The notes under the pieces were generated by a model, which worked only from the letters and a program-made list of their open reading frames with translations, was not told where the DNA came from and did not search any database. The position numbers and the translations under genes are program-made. From contig CAYHHX010000023.1 in assembly GCA_964356545.1 (NCBI GenBank), positions 1-8,605 on the forward strand: a stretch of DNA of 8,605 nucleotides, given 5' to 3'. Origin of the DNA: JACPYG01 sp964356545 (lineage in GTDB: Bacteria > Patescibacteriota > Minisyncoccia > Minisyncoccales > Staskawiczbacteraceae). The first letter of the stretch is position 1. Every line of letters starts with the position of its first letter. Positions 1-7,500 of the stretch are shown here, one piece after another.

Positions 1-2
1 CA

Positions 3-92
3 ATTTATTATCATGGAAGCCGCGAGATCCAAATTACCGCATACACAGAAGATCCAACAGAATTAAGTAAAAAATCTTCTCAAGAAGATTAA
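3..92 (+). CDS. 3' end of an unidentified protein-coding gene (partial)
   Basis: This is the last 29 codons of a + strand gene that begins before the window. The frame is open from base 3 to a TAA at 90-92; the other two forward frames stop at 64-66 and 68-70. The peptide starts IYYHGSREIQITAY and ends in a polar, charged tail (TEDPTELSKKSSQED) typical of a natural C-terminus. The hairpin terminator six bases downstream also supports a real gene end. I do not recognise the family from this fragment and assign no function. The gene converges on miaA. Confidence 0.5.
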   Translation: MYYHGSREIQITAYTEDPTELSKKSSQED

Positions 93-97
93 AATTC

Positions 98-132
98 AAA
101 AAATCCCGAGGTCTTGCACCAAGGGATTTTTT
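98..132. terminator. Bidirectional rho-independent terminator between convergent genes
   Basis: A perfect 10-bp stem is formed by AAAAAATCCC (98-107) and GGGATTTTTT (123-132). The 15-base loop can itself pair GGT (110-112) with ACC (118-120). Read rightward, the stem is followed by a T-rich stretch (127-137); read leftward, the A-tract of the left arm becomes the T-tract. It can therefore end both the incoming left gene and the leftward dnaE-thrS-miaA cluster. The right arm's last two bases overlap the miaA stop codon (131-133). Confidence 0.8.
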
Positions 133-1045
133 ATTTTACAAAACTTTTAACTAATTTTTCAGATTCTTTATAATCTTTAACCCATTTAATGCGGTTATCT
201 CTCTTAAACCAAGTCATTTGGCGCTTGGCAAGATGCTCTGATTCTTTTTGAATTTTGTTGAACATTTCTTGATACGATAACTTTTTTTGTAAGTATTGTG
301 CGACAAAGCGGTATTCTAAACCAAATTCTTCTAAGCGCTTAAATGATAAACCGGAAGCTTTAAGCTTTTTTACTTCAGAAATCATTCCTCCGCCAACTGG
401 CGGATTTAATCTTTTTAATAATCTTTTTTCAATTAACTTTTTAATCTCCTCTGGAGATTTTTTAATACCTATTTGCAAAACATCCCATCTTTTGTGTAAG
501 GATTCAGAATGGTTAGAAAGTGGTACAGGTTTACCGGTTTTTAAAACAATTTCTAATGCTCTTATCAATCTGCGAGAGTTATTCTTATCAATATTTTTAG
601 CTCTTTTTGGATCTATTTTTAAAAGCATCTCGTGGAGATACTTATTGCTATTTTTTTCTAACTTTTTTCTTAATTTCCAATCAGGTTTAATTTCTGGAAT
701 AGTAATTGTATCAACGATTGATTGAATATAAAAACCACTACCACCAACCAAAAAGGGGATTTTACCCTTGTAGTGTATTTTTTTTATTGTAGCCTGCGCT
801 AATTTTTGGTATTGACTTACAGTAAATTTTCTTTTGGGGCTAGCTATGTCTAAAAGATAGTGGGGGATGCCCTGCGCCTCTTTTTTTGTTACTTTACCAG
901 AGCTAATATTCATTCCTTTGTAAACTTGCCTTGAATCAGCTGAAATAATTTCACCATTAAACTTTTTAGCTAACTTAATAGATAAATCAGTTTTGCCTGA
1001 AGCCGTAGGTCCTAAAATTACAACAATTTTGCCTAAAAATTCCAT
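131..1045 (-). CDS. miaA: tRNA dimethylallyltransferase MiaA
   Basis: MiaA transfers a dimethylallyl group from DMAPP to N6 of adenosine 37, next to the anticodon, in tRNAs that read codons starting with U. The 304-residue product is of normal family length. It shows the P-loop GPTASGKT (12-19), DSRQVY (37-42) with the presumed catalytic Asp37, GGSGFYI (101-107), NNSRRLIRALEI (155-166), FGLEYR (241-246) and AKRQMTWFKRD (273-283). The GGSGFY motif has Ser where the family usually has Thr. Between KRL and GMISEV (residues 214-219, NPPVGG) there is an extra stretch of about four residues, encoded by a perfect palindrome and reported separately. The start is an ATG three bases after the stop of the upstream membrane-protein gene, which implies shared transcription and probable translational coupling. 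There is only a weak purine-rich stretch as ribosome site. Transcription ends at the terminator overlapping the stop codon. Identification is firm. Confidence 0.97.
   Translation of the reverse strand: MEFLGKIVVILGPTASGKTDLSIKLAKKFNGEIISADSRQVYKGMNISSGKVTKKEAQGIPHYLLDIASPKRKFTVSQYQKLAQATIKKIHYKGKIPFLVGGSGFYIQSIVDTITIPEIKPDWKLRKKLEKNSNKYLHEMLLKIDPKRAKNIDKNNSRRLIRALEIVLKTGKPVPLSNHSESLHKRWDVLQIGIKKSPEEIKKLIEKRLLKRLNPPVGGGMISEVKKLKASGLSFKRLEEFGLEYRFVAQYLQKKLSYQEMFNKIQKESEHLAKRQMTWFKRDNRIKWVKDYKESEKLVKSFVK
389..406. repeat. In-frame palindromic insert within miaA
   Basis: The + strand reads TCCGCCAACTGGCGGA at 389-404: perfect 7-bp arms around a 2-base centre. It is markedly GC-rich in an AT-rich gene. 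It encodes most of NPPVGG at MiaA residues 214-219, exactly where other MiaA proteins run almost directly from a basic RL-type stretch into GMI-EV. This looks like a small palindromic element that was inserted, or expanded, while preserving the frame. That reading rests on my memory of family alignments. Confidence 0.6.
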
Positions 1046-1048
1046 TTT

Positions 1049-2671
1049 TTAACGAATCTCTTCTTTTCTTTCTTTTATAAAATATCGCCATCTCTCTAAA
1101 AATTCCACAAAAACAGAAAATGGCATATCGATTAAGGCATTAAAAAAAGCAGTAATAGCATTATATTTTTTCCATTTATTTGAAAGCCATGATCCCAATC
1201 CTGCAACCGGTAAAAATAATATATCTGATAAAAAACTTAAAAATCCTTCGCGATCGTCTTCTACGGTGAGCTCTCGCGCCCTTGTTCTTACCGCCATTCC
1301 GGCAAAAATGATTAAAGCTATAAATATAAAGTTTATAATAATAGATGTAATAGGGAATTTGAAGAAATAAAAAACCCAAAATATAAATCCAAAAGAAACA
1401 CAGGCGTCCAAAAGATAAAAAAGTGAAATAATCATTCTGGTGATAAATCCTCTTTTTTTGTGGATTTTTATCTCATAAATATCTGTTTTTTCATTTTGGT
1501 AAACAATTTTCATTGCTTCTATTATTACTAAGCTCAAATTTTTACTTGAAGGAGGTTTTATTGTAATCACCAAAATAAACATTAAAAAAGTAGGCAACAA
1601 GACATCTACCGCTAAGACTATTGTGTCAAAACTTCTATCAATAATTTTAGATAAAATTATTTCTAAAATTAGCAGAGAAAGAATTTTTGTAATAAAAATT
1701 GATATAGTAGAATAAATAGCCGCTCTAGAAATTCTTGTTTTTAGAGTTGATAACCTTTTGACATAAGCTGATCTTAATAATTGTTCTAAAACAGAAGGTG
1801 TTTGGATTTCTTCACCAGCTTCTATGGAGTTTTTTTGAGACAAAATATCTCCTAAAAGTAAGTATGGAGTATCATATTTTTCGCATATTGCATAAAACTT
1901 TTTATTAAGAACATTTAATAAATCTTTTTCAATTTTTTCCCATATTTTATAAATATTTTGGGCTATTTTTAAAATCAAATCGTTATCAGCGTTTTCCCAT
2001 TGAGGATATTTATATTTTATAAGATTATAGCTAATAATAGGTTTATCAAATTTAAATAAAGATTGTTGCACAGCAATATATATTTGTATGTCTTTTTCTT
2101 CTTCTTTTAATAATCCTCTTTTAAAGACGTCTTCTTTAATTAATATCCTTTCTTTCATTAAATCAAACATATAATTTATTAAAGCAGTTTCTCTAATATG
2201 AGATGATAAGATCTCTTCTATTTCGCAAGCAGCAATCTCTAAGAGCCAGTTATAAAATTGTAATCCAGCTTTACCTTTTTTATTTTCGGGACTGTTTTTT
2301 AAAATAAAAATATATTTGTCTATTACACTTTTAACTTTAGATATTTTTGATTCCTCAATATTGTCATTGGGAAAGTGTCCGCCTCTAATTAATTCTAAAA
2401 TTAAAGGTTCTGCAATTTCTTCTTCCTCAGAAAAATTATTTAATTCCAAGTTTAAAAATCTTCTTTTTAGTTTTCTGATAATAGCAGACCTACGCATTAA
2501 ATGTTCTTCCTTCCAGTCAACAATTGTTCTTATGTGTTCATAAAAAGCAGCAACCTTTGAGGCTACTTCATCGACATGTATGGTTAATACTTCTTCTTTC
2601 GGTTTTTGAGATTGTTGCCAAAGATTATATTCTGTAATTAATCTTTGTGTGGCTTTTGAAAGTTGCGCCAT
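1049..2671 (-). CDS. Multi-pass membrane protein of unknown function with a large cytoplasmic N-terminal domain
   Basis: I do not recognise this 540-residue protein. Residues 1-310 are hydrophilic, probably mostly helical and without a signal peptide. They include basic stretches (60-71, RRSAIIRKLKRR) and an acidic run (81-88). Then come hydrophobic segments at about 317-342, 350-371, 409-437 and 440-459, with a weaker one near 477-493. Basic clusters before the first (KTRISR, 311-316), between the second and third (372-410) and after the fourth (VRTRAR, 461-466) predict both ends in the cytoplasm by the positive-inside rule. The C-terminus is amphipathic and basic (RWRYFIKERKEEIR). I saw no metal-binding, nucleotide-binding or protease motif. 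ATG 2671 is the only ATG, GTG or TTG start after the upstream in-frame stop near 2732. It lacks a Shine-Dalgarno and lies seven bases after a long hairpin. Its stop is three bases before miaA. A membrane-remodelling, transport or scaffold role is possible, but nothing in the sequence decides it. Confidence 0.85.
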   Translation of the reverse strand: MAQLSKATQRLITEYNLWQQSQKPKEEVLTIHVDEVASKVAAFYEHIRTIVDWKEEHLMRRSAIIRKLKRRFLNLELNNFSEEEEIAEPLILELIRGGHFPNDNIEESKISKVKSVIDKYIFILKNSPENKKGKAGLQFYNWLLEIAACEIEEILSSHIRETALINYMFDLMKERILIKEDVFKRGLLKEEEKDIQIYIAVQQSLFKFDKPIISYNLIKYKYPQWENADNDLILKIAQNIYKIWEKIEKDLLNVLNKKFYAICEKYDTPYLLLGDILSQKNSIEAGEEIQTPSVLEQLLRSAYVKRLSTLKTRISRAAIYSTISIFITKILSLLILEIILSKIIDRSFDTIVLAVDVLLPTFLMFILVITIKPPSSKNLSLVIIEAMKIVYQNEKTDIYEIKIHKKRGFITRMIISLFYLLDACVSFGFIFWVFYFFKFPITSIIINFIFIALIIFAGMAVRTRARELTVEDDREGFLSFLSDILFLPVAGLGSWLSNKWKKYNAITAFFNALIDMPFSVFVEFLERWRYFIKERKEEIR

Positions 2672-2678
2672 ATCTAAT

Positions 2679-2762
2679 TTTAGGCGGAAATAAGTATATT
2701 TTTTAATTCGGGCTGGCCGTGGGTTTGGCGGACGTTAAAAAATATCTTTATTTCCGCCTAAA
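2679..2762. repeat. 84-bp long inverted repeat filling the thrS-membrane gene junction
   Basis: Arms 2679-2706 and 2735-2762 pair over 28 positions with only two adjacent mismatches (GT at 2694-2695 against the right arm). They enclose a GC-rich 28-base centre. Each arm tip carries TTTAGGCGGAAATAA or its complement. The centre contains TTGGCGGA (2725-2732), the same half-site as the miaA palindrome. In leftward mRNA the hairpin starts five bases after the thrS stop and ends seven bases before the next ATG, so it fills nearly the whole 96-bp junction. No T-tract follows the base of the stem, so it is not a typical intrinsic terminator. Candidate identities are a MITE-like element, an mRNA processing or stability hairpin, or a structure limiting translation of the downstream gene. 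Confidence 0.85.
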
Positions 2763-2767
2763 TAGTT

Positions 2768-4516
2768 TTAAATTTTTCTTATTATTTCTTCTCTAATTTT
2801 TTCTATAAATTTATCCAAAGCTATAGCCCCAGTATCTCCTTTTCCTCTTTGTCTAACACTTACTGATTGGTTTTGTATTTCTTTATCGCCAAGGATTAAA
2901 AGATATGGTATTTTTTGAATTTCAGCTTCTCTTATTTTTTTACCCAAAGTTTCATTTTCGTTTTTTAATTCTACGCGAATATCGTTTTTTTCTAATTCTT
3001 TTTTAATATTATCGGCATATTCTGAATGTTTTTCTGAAATTGGTATTACAGCAATCTGAACAGGGGATAGCCATAAAGGGAAAGCCCCGGCCGTGTGTTC
3101 AATATATACTGACAAAAAACGTTCAATAGAGCCCATAAGCGCAAAATGTATCATAACAGGAGTTTGTTCTTTACCTTCTTTATCTGTGTAGGTTAGATTA
3201 AAGCGCTTTGGTTGCACAAAATCCAATTGTGGGGTTGCTAGTTGCCATTCTCTTTTTAAAGCATCTGTAACCATAAAATCTATTTTAGGACCGTAAAATG
3301 CAGCTTCATTTTCTGCCACAAAATAATCAAGATTATTTTGTTTTGCTATTTTTAGTAAAATTTCTTCGGCTTGTTTCCATAATTTTGGTTCGCCCAAATA
3401 TTTTTTTACATCTGTTTTGCCGCGGAATGACAACCTTGCTCGAATTTTCATTCCAATTTTTTCATAAAATTCTTTTGTAACTTCAATAAGTTCTTGATAA
3501 ATTTTCTCAATTTGGTCAGGCGTGCAAAAGGTGTGGCTGTCGTCTTGCGTGATTGAGCGCACCCTTGAAAGCCCCAAAAGTTCACCGGCTTTTTCGTCTC
3601 TGTAAACTGTTGTTGTTTCCATGTATTTAATTGGCAAGTCTTTATAGCTACGAATTCTTGAAGCATAAATTTGCTGATGATGCGGACAGTTCATTGGCTT
3701 TAACACTAATTCATTATTGGTTTCCTGGCTTTCGACCAAAAATAACTCGTTGCCAAATTTTTCCCAATGCCCAGAGGTTTTATATAAGTCATTTTTGGTG
3801 ATATGGGGACTCCAAACTTTTTGCCATCCTTTTTTACGTCTTAATTCTTGAGAATAATCATTTAATAGGTCTCTTAGTAAAGTGCCTTTTGAAGTAAATA
3901 AGGGCAACCCTTTTCCTAATAAATCAGAAAAAATAAACAAATCTAATTTTTGTCCTAATACTCTGTGGTCTCTTTTTTCTGCCTCTTCCTGCATTTTTAA
4001 ATAATCTATTAGCTCTTTTTCTTCACCAAATGCCACTCCATAAACTCGTGTTAGCATTTTATTTTTTTCATTTCCTTTCCAATAAGCCCCCGCAATTTTT
4101 GTTAATTTAAAAGCATTAAAATCTATTTCACTTGTATTATTTACATGGCCACCTTTGCAAAGGTCAATAAAATTTCCGTTTCGATAGGTTCCAACTATTT
4201 TTCCCGGTAAGTCTTTTATTATTTCTAATTTATATGGCTGATTTTTAAATAGCTTTTTAGCTATAATTTTAGATACTTTTTTTCCAATAAATTTTTGATT
4301 TTCTTTTATCAATTCTTTCATTCTGTTTTCAATTTTTTGTAAGAATTCCTCATTCCCACCTTCGCCAAGGGCTTTAGTGGGCAAAGCCATATCATAATAA
4401 AAGCCATTATCAATTGCAGGGCCTATTCCTAATTTTACCTTAGGCCAAAATTCTAACACGGCAGAAGCCATAATATGAGCTAACGAATGTCTAATTTTTT
4501 CAATATTTTTTTCCAT
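2768..4516 (-). CDS. thrS: Threonyl-tRNA synthetase lacking the N-terminal TGS domain
   Basis: The enzyme charges tRNA-Thr with threonine and hydrolyses mischarged Ser-tRNA-Thr. The 582-residue product starts directly in the editing domain, with HSLAH (His10, His14) and CKGGH (Cys120, His124). The roughly 60-residue TGS domain found in E. coli ThrRS (642 residues) is absent. The class II core follows: motif 1 region near 205-255; motif 2 TTTVYRDEKAGELLGLSRVR (301-320, Arg306); motif 3 GSIERF (462-467). Zinc ligands are Cys277 (MNCPHH), His328 (QDDSHTFC) and His457 (MIHFAL). An anticodon-binding domain occupies about 485-582. An extra ALGEGG stretch at 49-54 looks like an in-frame palindromic insert. 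The ATG lies 24 bp after dnaE in an A/T-only-like leader without a Shine-Dalgarno. A longer start is not available, because dnaE's end and the poor coding potential there leave no room for a TGS domain. Identification is firm. Confidence 0.97.
   Translation of the reverse strand: MEKNIEKIRHSLAHIMASAVLEFWPKVKLGIGPAIDNGFYYDMALPTKALGEGGNEEFLQKIENRMKELIKENQKFIGKKVSKIIAKKLFKNQPYKLEIIKDLPGKIVGTYRNGNFIDLCKGGHVNNTSEIDFNAFKLTKIAGAYWKGNEKNKMLTRVYGVAFGEEKELIDYLKMQEEAEKRDHRVLGQKLDLFIFSDLLGKGLPLFTSKGTLLRDLLNDYSQELRRKKGWQKVWSPHITKNDLYKTSGHWEKFGNELFLVESQETNNELVLKPMNCPHHQQIYASRIRSYKDLPIKYMETTTVYRDEKAGELLGLSRVRSITQDDSHTFCTPDQIEKIYQELIEVTKEFYEKIGMKIRARLSFRGKTDVKKYLGEPKLWKQAEEILLKIAKQNNLDYFVAENEAAFYGPKIDFMVTDALKREWQLATPQLDFVQPKRFNLTYTDKEGKEQTPVMIHFALMGSIERFLSVYIEHTAGAFPLWLSPVQIAVIPISEKHSEYADNIKKELEKNDIRVELKNENETLGKKIREAEIQKIPYLLILGDKEIQNQSVSVRQRGKGDTGAIALDKFIEKIREEIIRKI
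4354..4381. repeat. In-frame GC-rich hairpin insert within thrS
   Basis: The + strand has CCCAC (4355-4359) and GTGGG (4377-4381) as outer arms, and a near-palindrome CCTTCGCCAAGG (4359-4370) inside. It encodes the end of PTKALGEGG in the editing domain (ThrRS about residues 46-54). In E. coli ThrRS the span from FYYD to the next conserved RM is 17 residues, against 22 here, so about five residues are extra. It is GC-rich compared with the flanking coding sequence. It appears to be a degenerate palindromic element carried in frame. Confidence 0.5.
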
Positions 4517-4540
4517 AATTTTTTTGTAAATTTATTAATT

Positions 4541-7500
4541 TTATATTTCTCGAGAGACGATGATTTCCTGTATATCGTCGGCTACTATTTTGATTTCGCC
4601 ATTGCGGTCATCAACTCGGCCTGCTACAAAAACAATTTTATTTTCTTGTAATGCGTTCGGGTTTCTTTCTAATAATGATGTAAAAACCACAATTTCTGTT
4701 TTGGCGGTTAAATCTTCAAGCTTCATAAAGATCATGGGCTTTCCGTTTTTAGTGATGATTTTTTTAACACTGGAAATAATTCCTCCAATTATTACTTTTT
4801 TATTAACCCATGCCTCGTCAATTTTATTTATTGCAGTAGTTTTTGTTTCAAAAATCTTACGAAAATCATTTAGCGGATGCGAGCTTACATAAAGACCTAA
4901 AAGCTCTTTTTCCCAATTTAATCTTTCAAAATTACTTGCCGGTTTGGCTTCTCCAAGTTTTATATCATTACTACTTATTTTTATTGATGCAAATAGGCCT
5001 ATTTGGTTAGTTTGCTTTAATTTGTTATTTTCTTTTGCGATTTGAAGTAATGTTTCTAAGTTAGTTAAAAGCTGATTTCTTTCGGCCAAGCTATCAAAGG
5101 CACCAGCTTTTATTAAAGCTTCCATTGNNNNNNNNNNNNNNNNNNNNNNNNNNNNNNNNNNNNNNNNNNNNNNNNNNNNNNNNNNNNNNNNNNNNNNNNN
5201 NNNNNNNNNNNNNNNNNNNNNNNNNNNTGATTTCTTTCGGCCAAGCTATCAAAGGCACCAGCTTTTATTAAAGCTTCCATTGATTTTTTATTTAAATCTT
5301 TTGATTGTACTCTATATACAAAGTCGCCAATAGAAGTAAAGGGACCCGAGGCTTTTCTTTCTTGGACTATTGCATCAATTATATTTGTGCCAACATTTTT
5401 AATTGCCAAAAAACCAAATCTGATTTTGTTGTTGTCTGGAACAACCGTGAAATTTTTTAAACTTTCATTTATATTTGGCGGTAAAACTTCAACATCCATT
5501 TTTTTACACTCATCAATCAAAAAGGAAATTCTTTCAACGTCGGCTTTTTCAGAAGTTAAAACTGAAGCCATAAACTCAACGGGGTAGTGAGCTTTTAAAT
5601 AAGCGGTTTGATAGGCGATAGTGGCATAGGCAGTTGAGTGTGCTTTTGGAAAACCATAATTAGCAAAAGGCAAAATCCACTGCCATAATTCTTCGGCTAT
5701 TTTTTTACTGGTGCCATTTTTTACAGTTCCATCAATGAATTTTTTTTCTTGTGCATCCAATAATTCTTTAATTTTTTTACCAACCGCTTTTCTTAATACA
5801 TCAGCTTCACCCAAAGTAAACCCCGCAACAACCTGGGCAATTTTCATAAGCTGTTCTTGATAAATCATAATCCCTTGAGTTTCTTTTAAAATTGGCTCTA
5901 GTGCTGGGTGAATGTACTCAATTTTTTGCTTGCCGTGTTTTCTTTTAATATAATCCGGGATAAATTGCATTGGCCCTGGTCTATATAGAGCATTTAAGGC
6001 AATAATGTCTTCAAAAACAGTTGGTTTTAAATCTTTTAAATATCTTTTCATGCCATCTGATTCTAATTGGAAAATTGATGTACTTAGCGCTTTTTGCAAA
6101 AGTTGGTAGGTTTTTTGGTCGTCAAATGAGATTTTATCTATGTCAATTTTTTCATTTCTTATCACATATATTCTTGCCAGAGTATCTTCAATGATAGTCA
6201 GGTTTTTTAATCCCAAAAAGTCCATTTTCAAAAGACCCAAATCTTCAATGCTATGCATTTCATATTGAGTGATAATATTTCCGTTTTCTTGAGTTGGCCT
6301 TTGCAATGGCACAGAATCTGTTAGGGGATTAGCCGCTATTACAACGCCACAGGCATGGGTTGAAGCATGACGGGCAACTCCTTCAAGTTTTTTACCCAAG
6401 TCAATTAGTTTTTTTGCTTGGATATCAGATTGGTACAAATCACTAAATTCAGACACTTTTTCAAGAGTTTCTGCCAGGTCCATTCCAAGCGGTATCATTT
6501 TTGCCGCTGCATCGCAATAGCTATATGTATACCCCAAAGCCCGGCCCACATCTCTTATTACTGCCCTGGCGGCCATTGTTCCAAAAGTTATAATTTGAGC
6601 AACATGGTCTGAGCCGTATTTTTGAGCCACATATTTTATAACCTCGTCTCGTCGTCTATCTGCAAAATCTAAGTCAATATCGGGCATTGATATTCTTTCT
6701 GGATTTAAAAAGCGCTCAAAAAGCAGATTATGTTTTAAGGGGTCAACATTAGTAATATTAGTAAGATATGCAACGAAAGAACCACCAGCGCTTCCACGAC
6801 CAGGTCCTACAACTATTCGGTTTTGTTTTGCCCAATTTACAAAGTCTTGTACAATTAAAATATAAGAAGCAAACCCCATTTTATTTATCACTAATAGTTC
6901 GTAGTCCATTCTTTCTTGCATTTCTTTGGTTATGTTTCCATCAAATCTTTTTTTTAAACCCTCTTTACATAATTCCGTTAAATATTCTTCAGGCGTTTTA
7001 CTATTAGGCACTTGAAAATTTGGCAATTGTATTTTACCTAACTCAAAATCAAAATTACATGCATCAGCAATTTTTTGTGTGTTTTCAATGGCTTCAGGGG
7101 TGTCTTTGAAAAGTTCTGTCATTCTTTCGGGGGTTATCATTGAAAAATCGTCAGATTTTAGAGAAAGTCTTTCTGGGTCTGCGGCATCGGCTCCGGTATT
7201 TATTAACATTAAAATATCTTGAGCATCTGCATCTTCTGGTCTTAAATAATGGGCATCATTAGTTGCCACAAGAGGAATACCGGTTTTTTTTGAAAGGGCG
7301 ATTAGTTTTTTATTTACAGTTGCCTGTTCTGGAATATTTTGATGATGTTGAATTTCCAAATAAAAATTTCCTTTACCAAACCAGCTTTCATATTTTTTTG
7401 CTAATTTTTCCGCTTCATCATTTTTGTTTGCTAAAAGTAATCTTGGAATTTTCCCATTTAAGCAAGCCGAAGTGCCTATAAGGCCTTCTGAATGCTGTTG

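Noticed and set aside
2686..2721. Promoter for the membrane gene using TATACT (minus strand, 2698-2693)
   Set aside because: The -10-like box is good but lies inside the stem, and the position for a -35 reads CACGGC, which does not fit.
2679..2762. Long inverted repeat as a standard intrinsic terminator of thrS
   Set aside because: There is no T-tract after the stem on the minus strand; the only T-run lies inside the 5' arm. Partial termination cannot be excluded.
4991..5004. 14-bp perfect palindrome AAATAGGCCTATTT inside dnaE
   Set aside because: It coincides with the conserved clamp-binding codons for QIGLF and shares no core with the other palindromes; probably chance.
5073..5282. dnaE as a pseudogene, a frameshifted gene or a tandem duplication
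   Set aside because: Collapsing the identical 55-bp flanks gives a perfect full-length frame; the duplication is explained by overlapping contig ends.
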